Below, piece after piece: positions 45,701 to 60,600 of a DNA stretch of 64,000 nucleotides (the stretch's first letter is position 1; every line of letters begins with the position of its first letter). Source of the stretch: Dugong dugon (Eukaryota; Chordata; Mammalia; Sirenia; Dugongidae); assembly GCA_030035585.1 (NCBI GenBank), contig CM057475.1:6490100-6554099 (forward strand). Direction: 5' to 3'. A program made the translations under genes and the position numbers. Under the pieces are notes generated by a model that saw only the letters and a program-made list of their open reading frames with translations, was not told the DNA's origin and ran no database searches.

Positions 45701-48700
45701 CTGCGTCATCATCACTGCGTCATTCTCACCGCGTCATACTCACTGGGTCATCATCACTGCGTCATCCTCACTGCATCATCCTCACCGCGTCAACCTCACC
45801 GAGTCATCATCACTATGTCATCATCACTCCCTCATTCTCAGTGTGTCATCCTCACTGCGTCATCCTCACTGCGTCATCCTCACTGTGTCATCCTCAATGC
45901 ATCATCCTCACTGCGTCATCCTCACTGTGTCATCCTAACTGGGTCATCCTCACTGTGTCATCCTCACTGCGGCATCCACGCCACGTCATCATCACTGCGT
46001 CATCATCACTGTGTCATCCTCACTGGGTCATCCTCACTGTGTCATCCTCGCCGCATCACTGCATCATCCTCGCTGCGGTATCATCAGTGCGTCATCCTCA
46101 CTGCGTCATCCTCACTGTGTCATCCTCACCGCATCATCCTCACCGCATCATCCTCACTGTGTCATCCTCACCGCGTCATCCTCACCGCGTCATCCTCACC
46201 GCGTCTTCCTCACCGCGTCATCCTCACCGCGTCATCCTCACCGCGTCATCCTCACTGCGTCATCCTCACTGCGTCATCCTCACTGTATCATCCTCACTGT
46301 GTCATCCTCACTGCGTCATCCTCACTGCATCATCCTCACTGCGTCATCTTCACTGGGTCATCATCACTGTGTCATCCTCACTGCGGCACCCTCGCCGCGT
46401 CATCCTCACTGCGTCATCCTCACTGCATCATCCTCGCTGCGTTATCATCACTGCTTCATCCTCACTGCGTCATCCTCACAGTGTCATCCTCACTGTGTCA
46501 TCCTCACTGCAACATCATCACTGCATCATCCTCACTGTGTCATCCTCACTGCGTCATCCTCACTGCATCATCCTCACTGCATCATCTTCACTGGGTCATC
46601 ATCACTGTGTCATCCTCATTGTGGCATCCTCACTGCATCATCATCACTGCGTCATCCTCACTGGGTCTTCATCACTGTGTCATCCTCACTGTGGCATCCT
46701 TGCCACGTCATCATCACCGTGTCATCATCACTGTGTCATCCTCACTGTGTCATCCTCGCCGCATCACTGCGTCATCCTCACTGAGTCATCCTCACTGGGT
46801 CATCATCACTGTGTCATCCTCACTGCGGCATCCTCGCCACGTCATCATCACTGCATCATCATCACTGCGTCATCCTCACTGGTTCATCCTCACTGCATCA
46901 TCCTCACTGTGTCATCGTCACCGCATCACTGCATCATCCTTGCTGCGTCATCCTCACTGCGTCATCCTCACTTTGTCATCCTCACTGGGTCATCCTCACT
47001 GTGTCTTCCTCACTGGGTCATCCTCACTGCGTCATCATCACTGTGTCATCCTCACTGTGTCATCCTCACTGCGTCATCCTCACTGTGTCAATCTCACTGT
47101 GTCTTCATCACCGTGTCATCCTCACGGCGTCATTCTCATCGCGTCATCCTCACCGCGTCATCCTCATTGGGTCATCATCACTGTGTCATCATCACCGTGT
47201 CATCATCACTGTGTCATCCTCACTGTGTCATCCTCGCCGCATCACTGCATCATCCTCGCTGTATTATCATCACTGCATCAAGCTCACTGCGTCATCCTCA
47301 CTGTGTCATCTCATTGCATCATCCTCACTGCATCATCCTCACCGCGTCATCCTCACTGCGTCATCCTCACTAGGTAATCCTCACTGTGTCATCCTCATTG
47401 CATCATCATCACTGCGTCATCCTCACTATGTCATCTTCACCGGGTCATCCTCACTGTGTCATCCTCACCGCGTCATCCTTACCGCGTCATCCTCACTGCG
47501 TCATCCTCACTAGGTCATCCTCACTGTGTCATCCTCGCCGCGTCATCATCACTGCATCATCCTCACTGGGTCATCTTCACTGCATCATCCTCACTGTGTC
47601 ATCCTCGCCGCATCACTGCGTCATCCTCACTGCGTCATCCTCACTGGGTCATCGTCACTGTGTCATTGTCTCTGCGTCATCCTCACTGTGTCATCCTCAC
47701 TGTGTCATCCTCACGGCGTCGTACTCACTGCGTCATCCTCACTGGGTCATCATCACTGCGTCATCCTCACTGCGTCATCATCACTGTGTCATCGTCCCTG
47801 CGTCATCCTCACTGTGTCATCCTCGCCGCATCACTGCGTCATCCTCACTGCGTCATCCTCACTGGGTCATCGTCACTGTGTCATTGTCTCTGCGTCATCC
47901 TCACTGTGTCATCCTCACTGTGTCATCCTCACGGCGTCATACTCACTGCGTCATCCTCACTGGGTCATCATCACTGCGTCATCCTCACTGGGTCATCATC
48001 ACTGCGTCATCCTCACTGCGTCATCCTCACTGTATCATCCTCACTGTGTCATCCTCACTGCGTCATCCTCACTGCATCATCCTCACTGCGTCATCTTCAC
48101 TGGGTCATCCTCACTGCGTCATCCTCAGTGCGTCAACCTCACTGAGTCATCCTTACTGCGTCATCATCACTGTGTCATCCTCACTGCATCATCCTCACTG
48201 TGTCATCATCCATGTGGCATCCTCACTGCGTCATCCTCACTGTGTCATTCTCACTGTGTCATCCTCACTGTATCATCCTCACTGCATCATCCTCACTGGG
48301 TCATCATCACTGTGTCATCCTCACTGCGGCATCCTCGCCACGTCATCATCACTGCGTCATCCTCACTGTGTCATCCTCACTGGGTCATCCTCACTGTGTC
48401 ATCCTCGCCACATCACTGCATCATCCTCGCTGCGTTATCATCACTGCGTCATCCTCACTGCGTCTTCCTCACTGTGTCATCTCATTGCATCATCCTCACT
48501 GCGTCATTCTCACTGTGTCATCCTCACTGCGTCATCCTCACTGCGTCATCCTCGCTACGTCATCTTCACTGGGTCATCATTACTGTGTCATACTCACTGC
48601 GGCATCCTCGCCACGTCATCATCACTGCGTCATCGTCACTGTGTCATCCTCGCCGCATCACTGCATCATCCTCGCTGCGTTATCATCACTGCGTCATCCT

Positions 48701-51624
48701 CACTGCGTCATCCTCACTGTATCATCCTCACTGCGTCATCCTCACTGCGTCATCCTCACTGCATCATCCTCACTGCGTCATCTTCACTGGGTCATCATCA
48801 CTGTGTCATCCTCACTGCGGCACCCTCGCCGCGTCATCCTCACTGCGTCATCCTCACTGCATCAGCCTCGCTGCGTTATCATCACTGCTTCATCCTCACT
48901 GCGTCATCCTCACTGTGTCATCCTCACTGTGTCATCCTCACTGCGTCATCCTCACTGCATCATCCTCACTGCATCATCTTCACTGGGTCATCATCACTGT
49001 GTCATCCTCATTGTGGCATCCTCACTGCATCATCATCACTGCGTCATCCTCACTGGGTCTTCATCACTGTGTCATCCTCACTGTGGCATCCTTGCCACGT
49101 CATCATCACCGTGTCATCATCACTGTGTCATCCTCACTGTGTCATCCTCGCCGCATCACTGCATCATCCTCGCTGCGTTATCATCACTGCGTCATCCTCA
49201 CTGCGTCATCCTCACTGTGTCATCTCATTGCATCATCCTCACTGAGTCATTCTCACTGTGTCATCCTATCTGCGGCATCCTCGCCACATCATCATCACTG
49301 TGTCATCATCACCGTGTCATCATCACTGTGTCATCCTCACTGTTTCATCCTCGCCGCATCACTGCATCATCCTTGCTGCGTCATCATCACTGCGTCATCC
49401 TCACTGCAGCATCCTCGCCACGTCATCATCACTGTGTCATCATCACCGTGTCATCATCACTGTGTCATCCTCACTCTTTCATCCTCGCCGCATGACTGCA
49501 TCATCCTTGCTGCGTCATCATCACTGCGTCATCCTCACTGCGGCATCCTCGCCACGTCATCATCACTGTGTCATCATCACCATGTCATCATCACTGTGTA
49601 ATCATCACCATGTCATCATCACTGTGTCATCCTCACTGTGTCATCCTCACTGTGTCATCCTCGCCGCATCACTGCGTCATCCTCACTGAGTCATCCTCAC
49701 TGGGTCATCATCACTGTGTCATCCTCACTGCGGCATCCTCGCCACGTCATCATCACTGCATCATCATCACTGCGTCATCCTCACTGGTTCATCTTCACTG
49801 CATCATCCTCACTGTGTCATCGTCACCGCATCACTGCATCATCGTTGCTGCGTCATCCTCACTGTGTCATCCTCACTTTGTCATCCTCACTGGGTCATCC
49901 TCACTGTGTCTTCCTCACTGGGTCATCCTCACTGCGTCATCATCACTGTGTCATCCTCACTGTGTCATCCTCACTGCGTCATCCTCACTGTGTCAATCTC
50001 ACTGTGTCTTCATCACCGTGTCATTCTCACGGCGTCATTCTCATTGCGTCATCCTCACCGCGTCATCCTCATTGGGTCATCATGACTGTGTCATCATCAC
50101 CGTGTCATCATCACTGTGTCATCCTCACTGTGTCATCCTCGCCGCATCACTGCATCATCCTCGCTGCATTATCATCACTGCGTCAAGCTCACTGCGTCAT
50201 CCTCACTGTGTCATCTCATTGCATCATCCTCACTGCGTCATCCTCACTGCATCATCCTCACCGCGTCATCCTCACTGCGTCATCCTCACTAGGTAATCCT
50301 CACTGTGTCATCCTCATTGCATCATCATCACTGCGTCATCCTCACTACGTCATCCTCACCGGGTCATCCTCACTGTGTCATCCTCACCGCGTCATCCTTA
50401 CCGCGTCATCCTCACTGCGTCATCCTCACTAGGTCATCCTCACTGTGTCATCCTCGCCGCGTCATCATCACTGCATCATCCTCACTGGGTCATCTTCACT
50501 GCATCATCCTCACTGTGTCATCCTCGCCGCATCACTGCGTCATCCTCACTGCGTCATCCTCACTGGGTCATCGTCACTGTGTCATTGTCTCTGCGTCATC
50601 CTCACTGTGTCATCCTCACTGTGTCATCCTCACAGCGTCATACTCACCGCGTCATCCTCACTGCGTCATCCTCATTGGGTCATCATCACTGTGTCATCCT
50701 CACTGCGTCATCATCACTGTGTCATCCTCACTGGGTCATCCTCACCTCGTCATCCTCACTCTGTCGTCCTCACTGGGTCTTCCTCACTGCGTCATCATTA
50801 CTGTGTCATCATCCCTGCGTCATCCTCACGGCGTCATACTCACCGCGTCATCCTCACTGCGTCATCCTCACTGGGTCATCTTCGCCGCGTCATCCTCACT
50901 GGGTCATCATCACTCGGTCATACTCACTGCATCATCCTCACTGTGTCATCCTCGCTGCATCATTGCATCATCCTTGCTGCGTCATCATCACTGCGTCATC
51001 CTCACGGCATCATCCTCACTGTGTCATCCTCACTGTGTCATCCTCACGGCGTCATCCTCACCGCGTCATCCTCACTGGGTCATCATCACTGCATCATCCT
51101 CACTGTGTCATCATCACTGTGTCATCGTCCCTGCGTCATCCTCACTGTGTCATCCTCACTGTGTCATCCTCACGGCGTCATACTCACCACGTCATCCTCA
51201 CTGCGTCATCCTCACTGGGTCATCTTCGCCGCGTCATCCTCACTGGGTCGTCATCACTCGGTCATACTCAGTGCATCATCCTCACTGTGTCATCCTCGCT
51301 GCATCACTGCATTATCCTTGCTGCGTCATCATCACTGCGTCATCCTCACTGTGTCATCCTCACTGCATCATCCTCACTGGGTCATCTTCGCCGCGTCATC
51401 CTCACTGGGTCGTCATCACTCGGTCATACTCACTGCATCATCCTCACTGTGTCATCCTCGCTGCATCACTGCATCATCCTTGCTGCGTCATCATCACTGC
51501 GTCATCCTCACGGCATCATCCTCACTGTGTCATCCTCACTGGGTCATCCTCACTGCGTCATCCTCACTGCGTCATCCTCACTGCCTCATCCTCACTGCGT
51601 CAACCTCACTGAGTCATCCTCACT
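42753..51624. repeat. Higher-order unit 1 of the array (8,872 bp)
   Basis: The run of variant 14-bp units that starts here recurs at 51,625 and again at 57,631. Length to the next copy is 8,872 bp. The start point is a chosen phase; homology begins at about 42,725. The segment from about 43,000 to 49,136 matches 57,9xx-64,000 at a constant offset of 14,864 wherever compared. Confidence 0.88.
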
Positions 51625-54600
51625 GTGTTATCGTCGCCGCATCACTGCATCATCCTCGCTGCGTCATCATCACTGCTTCATCATCACTGCGTGATCCTCA
51701 TTGCGACATCCTCATCGCGTCATACTCACCGCGTCATCCTCACAGTGTCATCATCACTGTGTCATCCTCACTGCATCATCATAACTGTGTCATCGTCACT
51801 GCGTCATCCTCACTGTGTCATCATCCATGTGTCATCCTCACTGTGTCATCCTCACTGTGTCATCCTCACTGTGTCATCCTCACTGCGTCATCATCACTGC
51901 ATCATCCTCACTGCATTATCCTAACTGGGTCATCCTCATTGTGTCATCCTCACTGCGGCATCCACGCCACGTCATCATCACTGCGTCATCATCACTGTAT
52001 CATCCTCACTGGGTCATCCTCACTGTGTCATCCTCGCCGCATCACTGCATCATCCTCGCTGCGGTATTATCAGTGCGTCATCCTCACTGCGTCATCCTCA
52101 CTGTGTCATCCTCACCGCATCATCCTCACTGCATCATCCTCACTGTGTCATCCTCACCGCGTCATCCTCACCGCGTCATCCTCACCGCGTCTTCCTCACC
52201 GCATCATCCTCACCGCGTCATCCTCACCGCGTCATCCTCACTGCGTCATCCTCACTGTATCATCCTCACTGTGTCATCCTCACTGCGTCATCCTCACTGC
52301 ATCATCCTCACTGCGTCATCTTCACTGGGTCATCATCACTGTGTCATCCTCACTGTGGCACCCTCGCCGCGTCATCCTCACTGCGTCATCCTCACTGCAT
52401 CATCCTCGCTGCGTTATCATCACTGCTTCATCCTCACTGCGTCATCCTCACAGTGTCATCCTCACTGTGTCATCCTCACTGCAACATCATCACTGCATCA
52501 TCCTCACTGTGTCGTCCTCACTGCGTCATCCTCACTGCATCATCCTCACTGCATCATCTTCACTGGGTCATCATCACTGTGTCATCCTCATTGTGGCATC
52601 CTCACTGCATCATCATCACTGCGTCATCCTCACTGGGTCTTCATCACTGTGTCATCCTCACTGTGGCATCCTTGCCACGTCATCATCACTGTGTCATCAT
52701 CACTGTGTCATCATCACTATGTCATCATCACTCCTTCATCCTCAGTGTGTCATCCTCACTGCGTCATCCTCACTGCGTCATCCTCACTGTATCATCCTCA
52801 ATGCATCATCCTCACTGCGTCATCCTCACTGTGTCATCCTAACTGGGTCATCCTCACTGTGTCATCCTCGCCGCATCACTGCATCATCCTCGCTGCGTCA
52901 TCATCACTGCGTCATCCTCACTGCGTCATCCTCACTGGGTCATCCTTACTGCGTCATCATCACTGTGTCATCCTCACTGCATCATCCTCACTGTGTCATC
53001 ATCCATGTGGCATCCTCACTGCGTCATCCTCACTGTGTCATTCTCACTGTGTCATCCTCACTGTATCATCCTCACTGCATCATCCTCACTGGGTCATCAT
53101 CACTGTGTCATCCTCACTGGGTCATCCTCACTGTGTCATCCTCGCCGCATCACTGCATCGTCCTCGCTGCGGTATCATCAGTGCGTCATCCTCACTGCGT
53201 CATCCTCACTGTGTCATCCTCACCGCATCATCCTCACCGCATCATCCTCACTGCATCATCCTCGCTGTATTATCATCACTGCATCAAGCTCACTGCGTCA
53301 TCCTCACTGTGTCATCTCATTGCATCATCCTCACTGCATCATCCTCACCGCGTCATCCTCACTGCGTCATCCTCACTAGGTAATCCTCACTGTGTCATCC
53401 TCATTGCATCATCATCACTGCGTCATCCTCACTATGTCATCTTCACCGGGTCATCCTCACTGTGTCATCCTCACCGCGTCATCCTTACCGCGTCATCCTC
53501 ACTGCGTCATCCTCACTAGGTCATCCTCACTGTGTCATCCTCGCCGCGTCATCATCACTGCATCATCCTCACTGGGTCATCTTCACTGCATCATCCTCAC
53601 TGTGTCATCCTCGCCGCATCACTGCGTCATCCTCACTGCGTCATCCTCACTGGGTCATCGTCACTGTGTCATTGTCTCTGCGTCATCCTCACTGTGTCAT
53701 CCTCACTGTGTCATCCTCACGGCGTCGTACTCACTGCGTCATCCTCACTGGGTCATCATCACTGCGTCATCCTCACTGCGTCATCATCACTGTGTCATCG
53801 TCCCTGCGTCATCCTCACTGTGTCATCCTCGCCGCATCACTGCGTCATCCTCACTGCGTCATCCTCACTGGGTCATCGTCACTGTGTCATTGTCTCTGCG
53901 TCATCCTCACTGTGTCATCCTCACTGTGTCATCCTCACGGCGTCATACTCACTGCGTCATCCTCACTGGGTCATCATCACTGCGTCATCCTCACTGGGTC
54001 ATCATCACTGCGTCATCCTCACTGCGTCATCCTCACTGTATCATCCTCACTGTGTCATCCTCACTGCGTCATCCTCACTGCATCATCCTCACTGCGTCAT
54101 CTTCACTGGGTCATCCTCACTGCGTCATCCTCAGTGCGTCAACCTCACTGAGTCATCCTTACTGCGTCATCATCACTGTGTCATCCTCACTGCATCATCC
54201 TCACTGTGTCATCATCCATGTGGCATCCTCACTGCGTCATCCTCACTGTGTCATTCTCACTGTGTCATCCTCACTGTATCATCCTCACTGCATCATCCTC
54301 ACTGGGTCATCATCACTGTGTCATCCTCACTGCGGCATCCTCGCCACGTCATCATCACTGCGTCATCCTCACTGTGTCATCCTCACTGGGTCATCCTCAC
54401 TGTGTCATCCTCGCCACATCACTGCATCATCCTCGCTGCGTTATCATCACTGCGTCATCCTCACTGCGTCTTCCTCACTGTGTCATCTCATTGCATCATC
54501 CTCACTGCGTCATTCTCACTGTGTCATCCTCACTGCGTCATCCTCACTGCGTCATCCTCGCTACGTCATCTTCACTGGGTCATCATTACTGTGTCATACT

Positions 54601-57600
54601 CACTGCGGCATCCTCGCCACGTCATCATCACTGCGTCATCGTCACTGTGTCATCCTCGCCGCATCACTGCATCATCCTCGCTGCGTTATCATCACTGCGT
54701 CATCCTCACTGCGTCATCCTCACTGTATCATCCTCACTGCGTCATCCTCACTGCGTCATCCTCACTGCATCATCCTCACTGCGTCATCTTCACTGGGTCA
54801 TCATCACTGTGTCATCCTCACTGCGGCACCCTCGCCGCGTCATCCTCACTGCGTCATCCTCACTGCATCAGCCTCGCTGCGTTATCATCACTGCTTCATC
54901 CTCACTGCGTCATCCTCACTGTGTCATCCTCACTGTGTCATCCTCACTGCGTCATCCTCACTGCATCATCCTCACTGCATCATCTTCACTGGGTCATCAT
55001 CACTGTGTCATCCTCATTGTGGCATCCTCACTGCATCATCATCACTGCGTCATCCTCACTGGGTCTTCATCACTGTGTCATCCTCACTGTGGCATCCTTG
55101 CCACGTCATCATCACCGTGTCATCATCACTGTGTCATCCTCACTGTGTCATCCTCGCCGCATCACTGCATCATCCTCGCTGCGTTATCATCACTGCGTCA
55201 TCCTCACTGCGTCATCCTCACTGTGTCATCTCATTGCATCATCCTCACTGAGTCATTCTCACTGTGTCATCCTATCTGCGGCATCCTCGCCACATCATCA
55301 TCACTGTGTCATCATCACCGTGTCATCATCACTGTGTCATCCTCACTGTTTCATCCTCGCCGCATCACTGCATCATCCTTGCTGCGTCATCATCACTGCG
55401 TCATCCTCACTGCAGCATCCTCGCCACGTCATCATCACTGTGTCATCATCACCGTGTCATCATCACTGTGTCATCCTCACTCTTTCATCCTCGCCGCATG
55501 ACTGCATCATCCTTGCTGCGTCATCATCACTGCGTCATCCTCACTGCGGCATCCTCGCCACGTCATCATCACTGTGTCATCATCACCATGTCATCATCAC
55601 TGTGTAATCATCACCATGTCATCATCACTGTGTCATCCTCACTGTGTCATCCTCACTGTGTCATCCTCGCCGCATCACTGCGTCATCCTCACTGAGTCAT
55701 CCTCACTGGGTCATCATCACTGTGTCATCCTCACTGCGGCATCCTCGCCACGTCATCATCACTGCATCATCATCACTGCGTCATCCTCACTGGTTCATCT
55801 TCACTGCATCATCCTCACTGTGTCATCGTCACCGCATCACTGCATCATCGTTGCTGCGTCATCCTCACTGCGTCATCCTCACTTTGTCATCCTCACTGGG
55901 TCATCCTCACTGTGTCTTCCTCACTGGGTCATCCTCACTGCGTCATCATCACTGTGTCATCCTCACTGTGTCATCCTCACTGCGTCATCCTCACTGTGTC
56001 AATCTCACTGTGTCTTCATCACCGTGTCATTCTCACGGCGTCATTCTCATTGCGTCATCCTCACCGCGTCATCCTCATTGGGTCATCATGACTGTGTCAT
56101 CATCACCGTGTCATCATCACTGTGTCATCCTCACTGTGTCATCCTCGCCGCATCACTGCATCATCCTCGCTGCATTATCATCACTGCGTCAAGCTCACTG
56201 CGTCATCCTCACTGTGTCATCTCATTGCATCATCCTCACTGCGTCATCCTCACTGCATCATCCTCACCGCGTCATCCTCACTGCGTCATCCTCACTAGGT
56301 AATCCTCACTGTGTCATCCTCATTGCATCATCATCACTGCGTCATCCTCACTACGTCATCCTCACCGGGTCATCCTCACTGTGTCATCCTCACCGCGTCA
56401 TCCTTACCGCGTCATCCTCACTGCGTCATCCTCACTAGGTCATCCTCACTGTGTCATCCTCGCCGCGTCATCATCACTGCATCATCCTCACTGGGTCATC
56501 TTCACTGCATCATCCTCACTGTGTCATCCTCGCCGCATCACTGCGTCATCCTCACTGCGTCATCCTCACTGGGTCATCGTCACTGTGTCATTGTCTCTGC
56601 GTCATCCTCACTGTGTCATCCTCACTGTGTCATCCTCACAGCGTCATACTCACCGCGTCATCCTCACTGCGTCATCCTCATTGGGTCATCATCACTGTGT
56701 CATCCTCACTGCGTCATCATCACTGTGTCATCCTCACTGGGTCATCCTCACCTCGTCATCCTCACTCTGTCGTCCTCACTGGGTCTTCCTCACTGCGTCA
56801 TCATTACTGTGTCATCATCCCTGCGTCATCCTCACGGCGTCATACTCACCGCGTCATCCTCACTGCGTCATCCTCACTGGGTCATCTTCGCCGCGTCATC
56901 CTCACTGGGTCATCATCACTCGGTCATACTCACTGCATCATCCTCACTGTGTCATCCTCGCTGCATCATTGCATCATCCTTGCTGCGTCATCATCACTGC
57001 GTCATCCTCACGGCATCATCCTCACTGTGTCATCCTCACTGTGTCATCCTCACGGCGTCATCCTCACCGCGTCATCCTCACTGGGTCATCATCACTGCAT
57101 CATCCTCACTGTGTCATCATCACTGTGTCATCGTCCCTGCGTCATCCTCACTGTGTCATCCTCACTGTGTCATCCTCACGGCGTCATACTCACCACGTCA
57201 TCCTCACTGCGTCATCCTCACTGGGTCATCTTCGCCGCGTCATCCTCACTGGGTCGTCATCACTCGGTCATACTCAGTGCATCATCCTCACTGTGTCATC
57301 CTCGCTGCATCACTGCATTATCCTTGCTGCGTCATCATCACTGCGTCATCCTCACTGTGTCATCCTCACTGCATCATCCTCACTGGGTCATCTTCGCCGC
57401 GTCATCCTCACTGGGTCGTCATCACTCGGTCATACTCACTGCATCATCCTCACTGTGTCATCCTCGCTGCATCACTGCATCATCCTTGCTGCGTCATCAT
57501 CACTGCGTCATCCTCACGGCATCATCCTCACTGTGTCATCCTCACTGGGTCATCCTCACTGCGTCATCCTCACTGCGTCATCCTCACTGCCTCATCCTCA

Positions 57601-57630
57601 CTGCGTCAACCTCACTGAGTCATCCTCACT
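51625..57630. repeat. Higher-order unit 2 (6,006 bp, internally deleted)
   Basis: It matches unit 1 at offset 8,872, then 8,858 (one 14-bp unit fewer near 51,850). At about 53,250 it jumps to offset 6,006, so bases equivalent to about 44,395-47,246 are absent (2,852 bp). The joint has six shared bases, tcactg. The remainder (53,250-57,630) equals 47,244-51,624 with one base difference noticed (t at 49,865, c at 55,871). Confidence 0.88.
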
Positions 57631-60600
57631 GTGTTATCGTCGCCGCATCACTGCATCATCCTCGCTGCGTCATCATCACTGCTTCATCATCACTGCGTGA
57701 TCCTCATTGCGACATCCTCATCGCGTCATACTCACCGCGTCATCCTCACAGTGTCATCATCACTGTGTCATCCTCACTGCATCATCATAACTGTGTCATC
57801 GTCACTGCGTCATCCTCACTGTGTCATCATCCATGTGTCATCCTCACTGTGTCATCCTCACTGTGTCATCCTCACTGTGTCATCCTCACTGCGTCATCAT
57901 CACTGCATCATCCTCACTGCATTATCCTAACTGGGTCATCCTCATTGTGTCATCCTCACTGCGGCATCCACGCCACGTCATCATCACTGCGTCATCATCA
58001 CTGTATCATCCTCACTGGGTCATCCTCACTGTGTCATCCTCGCCGCATCACTGCATCATCCTCGCTGCGGTATTATCAGTGCGTCATCCTCACTGCGTCA
58101 TCCTCACTGTGTCATCCTCACCGCATCATCCTCACTGCATCATCCTCACTGTGTCATCCTCACCGCGTCATCCTCACCGCGTCATCCTCACCGCGTCTTC
58201 CTCACCGCATCATCCTCACCGCGTCATCCTCACCGCGTCATCCTCACTGCGTCATCCTCACTGTATCATCCTCACTGTGTCATCCTCACTGCGTCATCCT
58301 CACTGCATCATCCTCACTGCGTCATCTTCACTGGGTCATCATCACTGTGTCATCCTCACTGTGGCACCCTCGCCGCGTCATCCTCACTGCGTCATCCTCA
58401 CTGCATCATCCTCGCTGCGTTATCATCACTGCTTCATCCTCACTGCGTCATCCTCACAGTGTCATCCTCACTGTGTCATCCTCACTGCAACATCATCACT
58501 GCATCATCCTCACTGTGTCGTCCTCACTGCGTCATCCTCACTGCATCATCCTCACTGCATCATCTTCACTGGGTCATCATCACTGTGTCATCCTCATTGT
58601 GGCATCCTCACTGCATCATCATCACTGCGTCATCCTCACTGGGTCTTCATCACTGTGTCATCCTCACTGTGGCATCCTTGCCACGTCATCATCACTGTGT
58701 CATCATCACTGTGTCATCATCACTATGTCATCATCACTCCTTCATCCTCAGTGTGTCATCCTCACTGCGTCATCCTCACTGCGTCATCCTCACTGTATCA
58801 TCCTCAATGCATCATCCTCACTGCGTCATCCTCACTGTGTCATCCTAACTGGGTCATCCTCACTGTGTCATCCTCGCCGCATCACTGCATCATCCTCGCT
58901 GCGTCATCATCACTGCGTCATCCTCACTGCGTCATCCTCACTGGGTCATCCTTACTGCGTCATCATCACTGTGTCATCCTCACTGCATCATCCTCACTGT
59001 GTCATCATCCATGTGGCATCCTCACTGCGTCATCCTCACTGTGTCATTCTCACTGTGTCATCCTCACTGTATCATCCTCACTGCATCATCCTCACTGGGT
59101 CATCATCACTGTGTCATCCTCACTGGGTCATCCTCACTGTGTCATCCTCGCCGCATCACTGCATCGTCCTCGCTGCGGTATCATCAGTGCGTCATCCTCA
59201 CTGCGTCATCCTCACTGTGTCATCCTCACCGCATCATCCTCACCGCATCATCCTCACTGTGTCATCCTCACCGCATCATCCTCACCGCGTCATCCTCACC
59301 GCGTCTTCCTCACCGCGTCATCCTCACCGCGTCATCCTCACCGCGTCATCCTCACCGCATCATCCTCACTGCGTCATCCTCACTGTATCATCCTCACTGC
59401 GTCATCCTCACTGCGTCATCCTCACTGCGTCATCCTCACTGCATCATCCTCGCTGCGTTATCATCACTGCTTCATCCTCACTGCGTCATCCTCACTGTGT
59501 CATCCTCACTGTGTCATCCTCACTGCAACATCATCACTGCGTCATCCTCACTGTGTCATCCTCACTGCGTCATCCTCACTGCATCATCCTCACTGCATCA
59601 TCTTCACTGGGTCATCATCACTGTGTCATCCTCATTGCGGCATCCTCACTGCATCATCATCACTGTGTCATCCTCACTGTGGCATCCTTGCCACGTCATC
59701 ATCACTGTGTCATCATCACTGTGTCATCATCACTATGTCATCATCACTCCCTCATCCTCAGTGTGTCATCCTCACTGCGTCATCCTCACTGTGTCATCCT
59801 CACTGTGTCATCCTCGCCGCATGACTGCATCATCGTTGCTGCGTCATCATCACTGCGTCATCATCACTGCGTCATCATCACTGGGTCATCCTCACTGCGT
59901 CATCCTCACTTTGTCATCCTCACTGCTTCATCCTCACTGCGTCATCCTCGCCGTGTCATCCTCACTGGGTCATCCTCACTGTGACATCCTCGCCGCATCA
60001 CTACATCATCCTCGCTGCGTCATCATCACTGCGTCATCCTCACGGCGTCATCCTCACTGCTTCATCCTCACTGCGTCATCCTCGCCGTGTTATCCTCACT
60101 GGGTCATCCTCACTGTGTCATCCTCGCCGCATCACTGCATCATCGTCGCTGCGTCATCATCACTGCGTCATCCCCGCTGCGTCATCATCACTGCGTCATC
60201 CTCACTGGGTCATCGTCGCAGCGTCATCCTCACTGGGTCATCATCACTCATTCATACTCAGTGCATCATCCTCACTGTGTCATCTTCCCTGCATCACTGC
60301 ATCATCCTTGCTGCGTCATCATCACTGCGTCATCCTCACGGCGTCATCCTCACTGTGTCATCCTCACTGTGTCATCCTCGCCGCATCACTGCATCATCGT
60401 CGCTGCGTCATCATCACTGCATCATCCTTGCCGCGTCATCATCACTGTGTCATCCTCACTGGGTCATCGTCGCAGCGTCATCCTCACTGGGTCATCATCA
60501 CTCATTCATACTCACTGCATCATCCTCACTGTGTCATCCTCGCTGCATCACTGCATCATCCTTGCTGCGTCATCATCACTGCGTCATTCTCACCGCGTCA

